Shown: positions 1-11,974 of the stretch, piece after piece
How the letters are laid out: each line of letters begins with the position of its first letter
Position numbering within the stretch: position 1 is the first letter of the stretch
Origin: Adiantum capillus-veneris
Taxonomy: Eukaryota; Streptophyta; Polypodiopsida; Polypodiales; Pteridaceae
Length of the DNA: 64,000 nt
Direction of reading: 5' to 3'
Assembly (NCBI GenBank): GCA_014529385.2
Contig: CM043962.1
Coordinates: 92,161,180 to 92,225,179, forward strand
Translations under genes and position numbers: made by a program
The notes under the pieces: model-generated
Told to the model about the DNA's origin: nothing
Databases searched by the model: none
What the model saw: the letters and a program-made list of their open reading frames with translations, nothing else

Positions 1-69
1 ATCGAATCTCACTCCAATCTGAGCAGGTGACTCTAGCTTCCTGCACTGCTGTCCCGAGCCTCGATCTAA

Positions 70-271
70 GCTCTGATACCAGTTGAAGGAGTACGAGCGG
101 AAGTGCGACACGAGAGAGAGTGCGAGAAGAAGAGCACGACGATATGGTGAACTCGCTCTACTGTAATGTGTAGAGCATAGTGAGTTCTTATTAGGTTTTC
201 ACAAAAGAATATGTGTACATACCTGGCGGCCCACTTACCTGGGTGACCACATTGGGATTTATACCCCAACA
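70..271 (-). mobile_element. 5' terminus of a minus-strand copia-like LTR element (PBS plus LTR)
   Basis: Seen: GCTCTGATACCA at 70-81 is the complement of a perfect tRNA-iMet primer-binding site, followed two bases later by a 188-bp LTR (84-271) that begins TGAAGG and ends ACCCCAACA. The same ends bound the LTR pair at 29944-30143 and 33477-33671, so this is a related family. The internal region would lie left of base 1, outside the window, so completeness cannot be judged. Bases 1-69 are presumably the gag leader. No TSD can be tested. Confidence 0.75.
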
Positions 272-593
272 ATAACGTTTTTTTTTAAATTGCTGGGGAA
301 GGCCAGAGAAACCAATCATACTTCGCTTGGACTCGGACGGGTCTGGAAAAAAAAATGATAGGGACGTCCCCCCAACCCCCAATTTTAGAAAAAACTTTGT
401 TATACACATTCCATGGATGCAGAGCAGATAGACACCATTTTTTAAATCGAACAATCTCTCTCTTCCAACATTTTCTCTCTCTTCTCTTTAGCAACTTCTC
501 TACACATCTCTCTCGTGTTTTTTACTACAGCTTTTCCTCACTCTAGCGATCTCACTTTCTCTCTCTAGCCTAGTTCTTTGTAGCTTCTCTTGC
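272..593. other. Unassigned CT-rich spacer
   Basis: No gene is supported. The stretch has homopolymer runs of T and A followed by a CT-rich half (about 455-590). Short ORFs here are low-complexity. It is the left flank of the copia element that starts at 599. Confidence 0.5.
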
Positions 594-598
594 AAGAG

Positions 599-826
599 TG
601 TTACCATATACATGTGGTAGTGATGTGTGTGAACACACTAGGACCGCCGGGGCATTTTTCCCCTCTTTAGGAGGTTTTTTCCCCCGAGCATTGTATATAC
701 GCCCATCACTCTAGGGCTATCTATCTTTTTCATTGCATACTAAGTAACACACTCTCTCTTGTGTGCCTTGAGCTTCCTTCGTCTTCTCCAAGCTCTGTGC
801 GTTTCTCTGCAACCCTAATTCCAACA
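599..826 (+). repeat. copia-1 5' LTR
   Basis: Begins TGTTACCATATAC and ends TTCCAACA. It matches the LTR at 5954-6181 over its whole length with about five substitutions and no indels. TSD AAGAG precedes it. Confidence 0.95.
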
Positions 827-828
827 AT

Positions 829-840
829 TGGTATTAGAGC
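829..840 (+). other. Primer-binding site of copia-1
   Basis: TGGTATTAGAGC, one mismatch from TGGTATCAGAGC, the sequence complementary to the 3' end of plant initiator methionine tRNA. It lies two bases after the 5' LTR, where minus-strand DNA synthesis is primed. Confidence 0.85.
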
Positions 841-1188
841 AGGTTGCGTCCTCCCGGGCTTAGTCGCCAGCTGCTCCAGCACACGCCTGCTCACTTTCTC
901 CGATTTCAGTGAGCTTTGGCAAGCGTTCGCAGGTCGACAAAAATTTCAAATAAGCTCATAGAGCTTAGTCTGCTCAGATTTCTGATTCGGGCTCATTTCG
1001 GCCTCCGTTTCCACTACAGGCAGTACTGCACAGGCTATTTTGTCATTTTGTGCAGAATTTCTGTCAGTGCCGTTTTCTGCATAACAGGTGCCTCATAGTC
1101 TTCTACGGTTTGTGCTATATAGCACGTGTTGTTCTCGCTCCATTTCTCCTATTTTCGGGTAGTTTTCACATCAGGTGCAGCATTTACC

Positions 1189-2204
1189 ATGGCTGACAAC
1201 AACACAGATGTGTTCAAGATGTTTGCTGCTGGGGACAGGTTGGATGGGGACAACTACCCTATGTGGGCTTATATGATGCAGCATGTTCTTGTGTCAAAGG
1301 GCGTCTTGAACATTGTGCAGGGCATTGATGTACGTCCTGGTTCTGAGGATGTAGACGATGTTGAGGATGTTGCAAGTCTTGCTGTAAGGATTGCTCCTAT
1401 TAGAGTTGTTTTGCCTACGGTACAACAAGCTCGTTGGGATGTAAAGGATGCGCAAGCTCATGCATTGATTGCGTTGTTTGTGAAGCGCACTATTGTTCCT
1501 CACATCCGTCCAACAAATCTGCAAAACAGGCTTGGGATATTCTAGCAGGTCTTTATGCAAGCCGCAATGAGGCTAAAATTGCTTTGCTGCGTAAAGAGCT
1601 GGAGTCGAAGATTATGCATGAGGAAGATGATATGGACACTTTCCTTGCTGGTGTCAAGGATATCAATGAGCAACTTATTTCTGCAGGTGAAGTCATTTCA
1701 GACAGTTCCCTTGTGAAGACTGTTCTTGATGCCTTACAAGATTCCTACCAGACTTTTGCTAGTACTTGGAGACTGATGACCCAAGGAAATCCTGAAGTTG
1801 TCAAGTTTGATGCATTATGCACATTGCTGTTGCAAGAGTCGCTTTCCAGAAAAAACAGAACTAGGCAGCGTGCAGTTGAACGGGCTTTTATTGCTTCTCA
1901 AAGAAAGGGTGGTAACAGCAATGCGGCCACTTCTTAAAGTTCTGCTGCGAGTGGCAAAATTTCTGTTCCTAATGCTTCTGCTGGCAGCAATTCATTTGGA
2001 AATTCTGGTGATAAGGGCAAAAAGAAGATGCGTTGCCATTATTGTAAAGCTAATGATCACTTGATCAAGTCGTGTCCTAAGTTGAAGGCCAAAGAGGCTA
2101 AGAAGAAAGAGGGTGGTTCCACTGCAAATGCTGGTTCCACTACAAATGCAGCCATTGTTGAGTCTTCTGTGAAAGGAGACTGTGTTGCTGATGTTGATGC
2201 ATAA
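1189..2204 (+). pseudogene. gag: copia-1 gag (nucleocapsid) pseudogene
   Basis: Gag packages element RNA into cytoplasmic virus-like particles. The ATG at 1189 opens MADNNTDVFKM..., followed by the FxGDNYPMWAYMMQ-type start typical of plant copia Gag. The frame shifts near 1500-1510 into the frame that reads through 1934, where a TAA (1935-1937) breaks it. Beyond the stop, in the same frame, a CCHC zinc knuckle (C-x2-C-x4-H-x4-C, 2034-2075) is intact, then another TAA at 2202. Family Gag proteins are normally continuous with Pol, so this is an eroded copy. Confidence 0.88.
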
Positions 2205-3007
2205 TGGCCTTTTAGCGCAGAGTGCACTTACAATCCTGCTGTCCATGATGCATACTTGTCAGTTGCTGCAAATTCACATGTGTGGTATTTCGACAGTGGT
2301 GCTACAAAGCATATTACCTCACATCGTGAATTGTTTACCTCTCTCGAGTCTGTCCCTCATCGGAATTCAGTCACTTGTGCCAACAATGCCTCTTATCCGG
2401 TTCAGGGAGTTGGAAAGATTGTGCTTACTGCTGCAAATGGAGTTCCTTCACACTTGTTGATGCACTTTATGTACCTGGGATCAAGAAGAATCTCTTGTCT
2501 GTATCCGCACTTGCTAGACTTGGACTTGTAGTCAAATTTGTGGATGACAGATGTACAGTTCATGATCTCAGTTTTGGTGATGAAATTGTTGCATCTGGCC
2601 TTTTGTGCCGTGGACTGTATAAGCTCACTTTGTATGACAAGTGTTGACAAAATTTTGCAAATGCTGTTGCAGATTCAAGGGCTATTTCAGATGCAAAACT
2701 TTGGCATGCACGTTTTGGTCATCTGAATTTTGCCAGTTTGCTGCGTTTGCAGAAATCTGATATGGTTGCTTCTTAGCCACCTCTTGAAACACCTGTCAAA
2801 CATGTTTGTGAAGGTTGTATTTTGGGTAAGATGCAGCGTTCTACGTTTCCAAAGGATGGTTCAGTTCGGGCCACATACAGATTACAGCTTGTGCATAGTG
2901 ATGTTTGTGAGCCCATGCAAACTCCATCCTTGGGCAATTACCTTTACTCCGTGACTTTCATTGATGATTACTCTAGGCATGCATGGGTATTTCCGCTTAA
3001 AGCGAAG
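2205..3007 (+). pseudogene. pol: copia-1 protease and N-terminal integrase pseudogene
   Basis: The aspartic protease signature DSGATKHIT is encoded near 2292-2320, preceded by a VWYF-type approach. A frameshift near 2440-2480 moves the reading into another frame, which holds the LYVPGIKKNLLSV segment of copia proteases. Stops follow at 2645-2647 (TGA) and 2774-2776 (TAG). Between and after them are the integrase zinc module (HARFGH ... CEGCILGK) and the first catalytic Asp (HSDVCEP, then FIDDYSRHAW). Coding similarity stops abruptly at 3007 because of the insert at 3008-3403. Confidence 0.88.
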
Positions 3008-3403
3008 TTTTTTTGTTTTGTTTTCGGAGTCGGGCGGGGCAAGCCCGGCCGCTCCCCTTATCCACCATAAGAAGTGAACAAGAAGAACGACCAGGACTAT
3101 GCCCCGAGAAACCGAAGGCAGACGCTTTTGTCACTAGTTTCCTCTGGACTCGGGAGGCCAGAATTATCTACACTCTTAGGGCGATGACTTTTCCCTTGAG
3201 AGACCGATTTCGGTGGGCGTGACAGCGTCTTCCCTTTGGAGTTGCCTCCTCCAGGTAACTTATCGCTCACCTCACTAAACTGCCTTTGAAACCCGACGGT
3301 TTTCCCCTAGGAAATGCTATACCCGCTTGGAAGGACGTCGGCTCACAGGTGGTGTCCGCTGAGGCTGGTAATGTCTCCCACTATGCATTTCCCAACCCTC
3401 TTT
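3008..3403 (-). mobile_element. 396-bp GC-rich retroposed insert within copia-1 integrase
   Basis: Seen: the integrase reading is split by a GC-rich block flanked by an 11/12 direct repeat (CTTAAAGCGAAG at 2996-3007, CTTAAAGTGAAG at 3404-3415). The left edge is T-rich, which is an A-rich tail on the minus strand. A direct repeat plus an A-tail suggests LINE-type retroposition of an RNA transcribed from the minus strand. It holds GC hairpins such as GGGCGGGGCAAGCCC. I see no tRNA-type A/B boxes and do not recognise the source; a structured RNA, a spliced transcript or organellar sequence are all possible. It is younger than copia-1. Confidence 0.65.
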
Positions 3404-3415
3404 CTTAAAGTGAAG

Positions 3416-5878
3416 TCCGAAGTTTTTATGTACTTCAAACAATTCCTGGCTATGGCTGAAAATGTCTCGAAATGTACTATGGACACCTTCCGTTCCGATC
3501 GAGGGGGGGAGTATATGTCTCATGAATTTAATGCATTTCTGGCTAGTCGTGGTATAAAACACCAATGTACAGTGCCTTATACACCTCAGCAAAATGGTGT
3601 TGCTGAGAGGAAAAACAGGTCACTGACGGAAATGGCACGATGTATGGTCAAAAGTCAAGCTTTGCCGCATCCTTTTTGGCTTGAGGCCATCATGTGTGCC
3701 ACTTATGTACTTAACAGGTGTCCTATGAAAGCTGTGCAGTCTATTACTCCATATGAAGCATGGCATGATAGAAAGCCTTCTATTGAGCACATGCGTATCT
3801 TTGGCTGTTTGGCATATGCTTTGGTGCCACAAACACAACGCAGAAAATTGGATGATAAGGCTATCAAATGTATTTTTGTTGGTTATAGTGCTGAAAGCAA
3901 AGGTTACAGGTTATATCATCTGCAAACAAAGCGTATTTTAGTTTCACGAGATATAGTGTTTGTGGAAGATTCTGTTCAGCCCTTGCTGCCATGTACTAGA
4001 GACAGTAATGTAAGCTCACAGGACATTTATGACACTTTGTTGCCTCTTTTCAGTGGTGGAAATACGAATGTAATTTCCAATGAGGCAAATGTACAGTCTA
4101 TGGGGGTTTCTGAAAATGTTACAGATCAACCTATTACTAATGCAGATGTACATGATATAACTGATGAGGAAAGGTTTGAAAATGAGCAAGCTAGAGGTAT
4201 GCCAAAATGGCTTTTGCACACTTTGCGTGACAGTAAATTGGATGCACCTTTGTCTAGTCGTACTCGTTCAGGCTCTCGCCATGCATCTTATGCATCAGAT
4301 TGTTATGCTTTGGCTGTGTCTAGCTTACATGATGTTGAGGATCCTCTGTCTTTTGATGAAGCTCAGAATCCAGAAAATTGGATGGCTGCCATGCAATCAG
4401 AATATGATGCACTTATAGAAAATGACACATGGACTTTATGTGATTTGCCTCCTGGCAAAAAGGCCATTGGTACGAAGTGGGTTTACAAGTTGAAATGCAA
4501 GCCGGATGGTGAGATCGATCGCCATAACGCTTGACTTGTTGCAAAGGGTTATGCACAACAAAAAGACATAGATTATGAAGAGACTTTTGCTCCCACTTGT
4601 CGTATGACTACTGTGCGTTTTCTATGTGCATTGGCAGCTCATTTTGGTTGGGATGTACATCAATCAGACATTGTTCCTGCTTTCTTGAATGGTGACATAT
4701 TTGAGGATGTTTATGTAACGCAGCCTCGCGGTTTTGTCATAAAAGGACAAGAGGACAAAGTGTCCAGATGTAAGAAGGCTTTGTATGGGTTGAAGCAGTC
4801 TCCTCGTGCTTGGTATGAGAAAGCTGACACTCATTTGGTTAAACGAGGCTTTCGTAACAGTCCAACAGAAAGCACATTGTATGTAAAGCGTGAGGGTGAT
4901 GTACTTCTCATTGTTGTTCTTTATGTCGATGATTTGCTGATCACTGGACCAAATGAGAGACATATTGCTGAATTTAAGGCTGATTTGAATGCTACTTTTA
5001 AGATGAAGGATTTGGGGCTGTTGCGTCATTACTTGGGTATACAGTTTAAGCAGTGTGATGGCAGTATTGCCTTGTGTCAGAAAAGTTACATAGAGACATT
5101 GCTATGTAAGTTTGAACTTGAGGATTGCAAACCTATTGCCACTCCCATGGAAACACGTTTGAAGTTGAGTCTACATGATGCTGGCGATCTTGCTAATGTC
5201 ACTCTTTACCAAACTGCTGTTGGCTGCCTCATTTATGTATGCAACACGAAGCCAGATATTCAGTTTGCAGTCTCAAAGGTCAGCAGATTTATGCATAGCC
5301 CAGGGTCTAAGCATTGGCAGGCTGTCAAGAGGATTTTCCGCTACCTTAGTGGCACTTTACATCTTGGCTTGTTTTATCCCAAGGGGGGATCATTGCCGCC
5401 AGACTTACATGCTTTTTCGGACTCAGATTGGGCTAATTGTTTTGACACACGAGTGTCCACAAGTGGTTTTTGTTTCATGCTTGGCAGTTCATGTATATCA
5501 TGGTTGAGCAAGAAGCAACCTACTGTGGCCACTTCGAGTTCTGAGGTTGAGTACAGGGCAATCTTCACAGCTACGGTTGAGTGTGTATGGCTCAGACGCC
5601 TTATGGCTGATTTGGGTGTTGGACAAGACACTGCCAACACTATCTACACTGACAATCAGAGCGCATTGGCAGTTGCGAGGAACCCAGTTTTTCATGCTCG
5701 CACAAAGCACATTGAGGTGCATTACCACTATGTCAGGGAGAGGCTCTCAGCAGGAGAGATCAGCTTGGCTTATGTGCCAACACAGGACAGCCTTGTAAAT
5801 CTTTTCACAAAGGCATTGTCTCGTGAGAAGCTTGAAGCTTTCCGCAAAGCTTTGGGCTTACTCCCCTTTGTGGACTGA
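3416..5878 (+). pseudogene. pol: copia-1 integrase C-half, reverse transcriptase and RNase H pseudogene
   Basis: One reading frame interrupted by a single TGA at 4532-4534, probably a decayed CGA. In order: second catalytic Asp of integrase (RSDRGGEY, about 3495), catalytic Glu in NGVAERKN (about 3597), the GCLAYALVP region, then the RVT_2 reverse transcriptase from about 4360 with the active site YVDD at 4922-4933. RNase H follows (DSDWA near 5420, SSSEVEY near 5540, TDNQSA near 5655), ending at the TGA 5876-5878, about 75 bp before the 3' LTR. The RT-RNase H half is 424 codons without a break, so decay is recent or sparse there. Confidence 0.94.
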
Positions 5879-5953
5879 TCATGTCCTCAGGGCATGGCAC
5901 TTCCCTTTACTCATGTGCCAGCTCTCGTTCACTGCAGCACTCAAGGGGGGATT

Positions 5954-6181
5954 TGTTACCATATACATGTGGTAGTGATGTGTGTGAACACACTAGGACC
6001 GCCGGGGCATTTTTTCCCTCTTTAGGAGGTTTTTTCCCCCGAGCATTGTATATACACCCATCACTCTAGGGCTATCTATCTTTTTCATTGCATACTAAGT
6101 AACACACTCTCTATTGTGTGCCTTGAGCTTCCTTCATCTTCTCCAAGCTGTGTGCGTTTCTCTGCAACCCTAATTCCAACA
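5954..6181 (+). repeat. copia-1 3' LTR
   Basis: 228 bp, same ends as the 5' LTR, preceded by the polypurine tract CAAGGGGGGA. It is followed at 6182-6186 by AAGAG, the repeat of the bases before the 5' LTR. Confidence 0.95.
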
Positions 6182-6681
6182 AAGAGGAGAACATCATTGG
6201 CTGCCGAGGCCCGTGCGGAAGAGCAATCCATTGATCGGAGGAATTTCATTTCTTCTTTGAATCAGCACAGCCAAAATCTTTACTATAACAATCGCATCTA
6301 GATCCACTAAGGACCTCATAGATGCCCGATTGACTAATCCCTATTGCAACCATGTCTATCGAGATCATTCAAACCAAAATGCTACAATTTCGTCTATCAG
6401 TTCATGCACTTAAACAAGTCAAGAACAAATCAGTATCATATTATTGGGAATTCCAGTTCATAAAGTCATGCAGCAGAATACTGTCAACTCACAGTATCCC
6501 TGAAACTCAAAGAGACATCAGTGACTTCAATATCAAAAATCGAGGCAATCTGTTTACAAAGGAGTTGAGAGACTCCCCTCTTGTACATACCTGCTGCACC
6601 AAATTCCGCCCAAGCTCAGTTCGAGGTTCCATCTAGAATAGACTATGCTAATCCAAATGCTTCAAGGTAAAGATTCACAAT

Positions 6682-6909
6682 CTAAGGAGTATCATCTAGG
6701 TCCTCCTCCTCCATCCACTTCGCATCCAATGCAGGATAGTTCTTGAATTTAACCAAGAACCACCTTATCACTTTACCCTTAATCTTTCTGTCTTTATGTG
6801 CCAATATCTGTTCGGGAACAAGGATCTCCTTGTATTCTTCCACGTCGGGTTGCTCGTCAGGCTCCCCATCATCGGGCACATCGCCTTTAAAAGGCTTCAG
6901 GAGACTCAC
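6682..6909 (-). pseudogene. Chromodomain and C-terminal integrase tail of the gypsy relic
   Basis: The 75-residue reading starts MSLLKPFKGDVP and contains VPEQILAHKDRKI followed by the aromatic WFLVKFKNYP and a WMEEEDL ending. That is the chromodomain pattern found at the integrase C-terminus of plant chromoviruses, where it is thought to guide insertion to histone-marked chromatin. The upstream integrase core was separated from it by the insertion of copia-2 at 6930. Confidence 0.8.
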
Positions 6910-6929
6910 ATGAAAAGCATTGTGAATCC

Positions 6930-7242
6930 TATTGAGCGCGCGGCGGTGTGTGCAAGTGATAGAGCACGCGAAGATGTGCAGGCCTTCAGGCTTGAAGCGG
7001 AGGCACTGTGCTGCAGAAGGGAAGCGCTAGCAGAACGAAGAGGGAGAGAGAGAGAGAGCTCACGTTTTTGGGAAAAACTCAATAAGTGAGTTTTGGGTTT
7101 TCCCACTTTTATTATAAGTGACCTTTAAAAAATGTGTCCAGGTTCAATATGAACCTATATTATATTGAACCTATATTGAACCTGGACATGGACAAAGTAT
7201 AAAAATGTACAAAAAGGGGTTATTTAGGCCTTTAACCCAACA
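6930..7242 (-). repeat. copia-2 3' LTR
   Basis: Starts TATTGAGCGCGC (the expected TG is mutated to TA) and ends TTTAACCCAACA. It pairs with 11975-12252. An AT-rich repeat around 7146-7185 is absent from the partner. Confidence 0.9.
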
Positions 7243-7259
7243 ACCTCCCACTTAAAGGC

Positions 7260-9712
7260 ATAAATGATGCCTTTAAGTTAACCAACTCCCACCAGCTGTA
7301 TGCAATGCTCATGTTGAGCCTTAGCAAGACTCTAGGTGAGAACATCTGCAGGGTTATCCTGTGTGTGAATCTTAGTCAAGGTGACTAGACCATCCTCCAA
7401 TACCTGTCGTATGAAGTGGTACCGCACATCTATGTGTTTGGTACGCGCATGAAACATGGCATTTTTTGCTAAATAGACAGTACTCTAGCTATTACAACCC
7501 AACACGGGTGTATGAGCAAACATGCCAAGTTCTTTTGCAAGTCTGCCCAACCAAATGGCCTCTTTTGAAGCCTTTGTGGCTGAAATATATTCAACCTCAG
7601 TAGTACTCAATGCCACAATTTTCTGTAACCTAGAACACCAAGAGATTGCACCACCAGCAATGGCAAATACATATCCACTGGTAGATTTCCTGGTATCCAT
7701 GTCACCTACCATGTCTGCATCACAATATCCCTGCAACTTTAAGTCATTTTTGCCATAACAGATACACTTTGATTGTGTACCTTTCAAATATCTCAGAATG
7801 CATTCGACAGCTTCCCAATGCGCTTTGCTAGGTTTCGACATGTATCAACTAACAACTCCCACTGCATAAGCAATGTCGGGACAAGTGGCAACCATAGCAT
7901 ACATAAGAGAACCACAAGCTGATGCATAAGGGATTCCCTTCATTGCTTTCAATGTTACCTCATCCTTTGGACAATCTGCTTTGCTAAGCTTAGTGTATGG
8001 AGGTAAAGGTACTCCAAGAGGCTTAGCATCAGCCATATTAAACCTATCAAGTACTTTTGCAATGTACCTTTCTTGAGATAAAAACAGCAATTTCAGCTTT
8101 CTATCTCTTTTAATACGCATGCCCAAAATATGCTCTGCATCACCCAAATCCTTCATAGCAAATGTTGAATTTAGCTTACGTTTCAGAGCATCAAGACTAG
8201 TCTTATGTTTCCCGGCAAGCAACATGTCATCAACATAGAGAACAAGTATGATGGGACTACCATCTTCATCCCTTTTCGTATACAAACAATGATCTGCATA
8301 GCTGCGTTTAAAGCCTTGAGACAGCATAAAAGTGTCAAACTTCTTATACCACTGCCGTGATGATTGTCTCAAACCATACAAAGCCCTTTTTAGTTTGCAT
8401 ACAAGTTCCTCACATGTAGGAACTACAAAACCTTCAGGTTGTTTCATGTATATGTCCTCTTCAATGTCACCGTGCAAAAACGCTATCTTTACATCCATTT
8501 GATTCAATTCCAAATCAAGCACCGCGATGAGAGCAAAAAGGACACGTAAAGTTGTAAGCTTTACAACAGGAGAAAAGATTTCTTGAAAATCAATTCCTTC
8601 TTTCTGTGCATATCCTTTTGCAACCAATCTTGCCTTGTACTTGGGTTTTTCATCCACAATCTTAATCTTGTATACCCATTTGTTAGGAAGAGCCTTTCTC
8701 CCTTTAGGCAATGGCACAAGATCCCAAGTATCATTTGCATACAAGGATTTCATTTCCTCTTGCATTGCAAGCTCCCACTTACTGCTTGACTCACGTGTCT
8801 TTGCCTCTTTATACGTAAGAGGCTCTCCCTCATCTGTCAACATAACATGATGCAAACAGGGCTCAAAGCGTTGTATCAACCTTCTGACACGAGTAGACCT
8901 GCGTACCCAATGATCTACATTCTCAGACACAGGTTCTACATCAGGAGGCAACTCATCTTCAGCATGCTCATGCTGCTGAAAATCATTTTCAGCCATGACA
9001 GGTGGCTGTCCATCCTCCTTTGGAGCATCTAAATCATGTCCTACCCCTTCTGGCTCAACGTTAACCGGCTGATTATCAATTTCAGCTTGCGGTAATGCAT
9101 CCTAAGGCTCTTTTTCAACATCAATAGGTTGCAAGAGAGGTTGAAATTTGACCGATTTCTTGTCAATTTCAGAAGATGTAGCATTTTTCAGCAATTTAGC
9201 TTCATTGAACACTACATCTTGGCTGCGTACTACCCTCTTAAACTGAGGCAACCATATCCTGTAGCCCATTTCACCCTCTTCCCCATAACCTAGGAAGAGT
9301 CCTTGGATGGACTTGGCATCTAGCTTTGTCCTCAAGTCATTACGAACATAGACAAAAGCCTCGCAGCCAAACACTCTCAAATGATCATAAGAGGCAGGTT
9401 TGCCAGACCAAACCTCCTCTGAAATGTCATTTTTCAGCGTACTGTTAGGAGAGCGATTGCATACATGAACTGCAGTTTTCAAAGCCTCTCCCCAAAACCC
9501 ATGAGGGAGATTAGCCGTGGACAACATGCAACGCACTCTCTCACATCAAGTACGGTTATACCTCTCAAACACACCATTAGAAGATGGATTATAAGGGGCT
9601 GTCAACTCCCTTTTAATCCCATATTCTTCACAATAACGCTGAAATTCAGCAGACGTGTACTCTCCCCCATTGTCAGATCTCAGACATTTAAGCTTACTAC
9701 CCTTTTGCGTGG
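7260..9712 (-). pseudogene. pol: copia-2 integrase C-half, RT and RNase H pseudogene
   Basis: Read on the minus strand from 9712: integrase catalytic region with SDNGGEY and the post-catalytic WGEALKTAVHVCNRSP segment, then a linker, then RVT_2 with active site YVDD near 8240-8255. RNase H follows (YCDADMVGD, STTEVEY). One frame carries stops at 9546-9548 (TGA), 9102-9104 (TAG) and 7845-7847 (TGA, likely from CGA), plus a further stop near 7485. The uninterrupted 383-codon RT block (7845-8996) shows how lightly eroded the core is. Confidence 0.92.
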
Positions 9713-11463
9713 TCACAAAAGCATGAAACCTCTCAATGCATTAAATGTCTCACTCTTATTCTTTAACAAATATGCCCAGCCTTTCCTAGTGCAATCATCA
9801 ATGAATGTAACAAAGTATAATGCACCACCAAAAGACTTAACAGGCATTGTACATACATCGGAGTGAATTAAATCAAGAGCATTAGCTTTGCACGAGACAC
9901 CATAATAATAAGAAGACTTCTTTTGTTTACCATACAAACAATCATTACAGAAATCTAACTTGGTGCCCTTTACATCAACCCTCTTCAAAGAGAAGAGCAC
10001 ATCATGTCCCTTCTGGCTCATATGGCCAAGTCTTTTGTGCCACAACTCCAAATGAGAAGCAACTTCAGCCACTGCAAGAAACTTGCCAGGCAAAGCTTTG
10101 CCATGTAAATAGTACAATGTACCACTCTTGCATCCCTTGACAATGAGCATTGATCCCTTAAGCAACTTCCATGAACCCCCAGCAAAAATGGTTGTATAAC
10201 CCTGTGCATCCATCTGGCCAATAGACAATAGACTCTTCTTGATGCCTGGTACATACCTGACATCTTTAAGCATAAACTCTTGGCCATTGTTTAATGCCAA
10301 GCGCACAGTGCCCATTCCTTTAATGTCACAAGCATGGTTATCCCCAAGGTAAACCTTGCCATACTTGTCTGCATGATAAGAAGCAAAACACTCCACAGAT
10401 GGAGTCACATGAAATGAGGCACCCGAGTCTACTATCCAAGACTGTGTAAGGCCATCATTTGCACTTAGCAATGCATCAATGACATCTCTACGTGAGATAA
10501 GCATGTCTTCTGCATTTGCTACAACAAAATCTGAGGGGCATGAAGCTGCAACCAAGATCTCTTCACTGTCGGATAACTCTGTGATAACCACACTAGAGGA
10601 TACATTGACAGTCTCCGAATCCTTGGAGGAGGTACCTGCTGATTTTTCCCCTTTCTTATCCTCTGTCTTCTTCTTCTCCTGTGATTCCTTCTTTCTTTCC
10701 TGCTCTTTCTTGAAATACCTGCAATCTGGCTTCTTATGGCCTTTTCTGCCACACTGATAACAAGTCACATCCTTATCCCTAGACTTGCTTTTGCTCCTGT
10801 TTTGAGTCTTGGTACCTGTATTTTGCTTTTGACTTCTGCCTCTCGCATTGTAAGCAGAATTGCCACCTTCCCCACCACTAGACATGCGTCTAATTTCCTC
10901 ATTTAAGATGGAGCCTCGCACTCCATCATATGTGAGGTTGGGGCTATTACTCAAAGAAACCACAAGCGTTTCCCAAGAGTCTGGCAAAGTCATCAACAAA
11001 AATATGCTTTCAACTTGTCATCAAAAGGTTGAAGCACAGTATCCTGTAGCTGGCTCATAACACTGGTGAAAGCACTTAAGTGCTCAGAAGCCGATTTGGA
11101 TTCGTCAAGCATCATGTTCACCAGTTTGCGCATCAAATGCACCTGATTCACAAGGGTGGCATTCTCATAAGTGGCCTTCAACTTATGCCAAATTGCATGT
11201 GCACTGTCCAAGCCCTTTATGTCCACCAAAATGTCATCAGTCACAGCCACTTTAATATAGGCCTTTGCCCTCTTGTTGAGCTTGGCCCAATCCTCATCCG
11301 GCATATCCACAGGCTTTACAACCAAAAGGACGTCCTCACAATCCTTGAGGAACAAAATCCCCTGCATCCTGTCTTGCCATAGGTCGAAACCTGTACCATC
11401 AAATCGCTTGATTTCCATCAAGCTCTTGGCATCAGACGACGAGGAAGTAGAGGCCATTTGCAC
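9713..11463 (-). pseudogene. gag-pol: copia-2 gag, zinc knuckle, protease and N-terminal integrase pseudogene
   Basis: Gag begins at 11463 (MEIKRFDGTGFDLWQDRMQ region) and is shifted out of frame near 10995. It continues in the next frame with MLMTLPDSW, the CCHC knuckle CYQCGRKGHKKPDC, a Lys/Glu-rich linker, the protease motif VDSGASFHVT and the integrase zinc module (LWHKRLGHMS ... FCNDCLYGK). A second frameshift at about 9730 ends the run within the integrase core. In this lineage these domains form one Gag-Pol polyprotein cleaved by the element protease. Confidence 0.92.
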
Positions 11464-11974
11464 GGATAAAAATGCAGCAGAAAGTGTCTACACAAAATCT
11501 GAAAATTTCCAATGATCACAATGTGCCACATGTTGCATACAATGTGCTGAAAATTTCAGCAATTAACAAGTATCCCCAGTGCATACTTGCATAAACCCAC
11601 AAAAGGCGTACATAAACCTCAATTTGTGTACATAAAAACAGTCCAATTCTGAATTTTCTGCAAATTTACTGTTTTGGCGCATCAATTTGCATCAAATGGA
11701 CTTGTTTTGAGTGGGAAAAGCAAGGGGCATTCACGGGAATCGATTTAGAACACCTGCGTTTTGCTGTTTTGACCTGTAATTTTCTGGTTTTTACCTATTT
11801 TGACCTAATTTCAGCCTGTTTTAGGTTGTTTTGGGAACCCTAATCACCCTAGGTGACACCGGAAGCAAGGGACTTCGCGATGAAAGCGGAAATTTGACGC
11901 GAGAAAAGCCTTTTGCATGCTGTCCAGCCACCTGCGCAAAGCTTCTGAGACCCTAATCTGGCTCTGACACCAGT

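Larger units (their letters stand above)
599..6181 (+). mobile_element. Full-length Ty1/copia retrotransposon, defective (copia-1)
   Basis: Seen: identical-length 228-bp LTRs (599-826 and 5954-6181) differ at about five positions. The 5-bp target site duplication AAGAG lies at 594-598 and 6182-6186. A tRNA-iMet-type PBS (829-840) and a polypurine tract CAAGGGGGGA just before the 3' LTR complete the structure. Internal order is gag, protease, integrase, RT, RNase H, which defines copia. The frame is broken by at least two frameshifts, several stop codons and a 396-bp insertion, so it cannot encode its own proteins. It sits beside a gypsy relic whose recognisable part starts near 6285. Confidence 0.96.

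Noticed and set aside
3008-3403. Confident call as mitochondrial DNA insertion
   Set aside because: Composition fits, but I could not match a gene, and the A-tail plus direct repeat favour retroposition; left unresolved.
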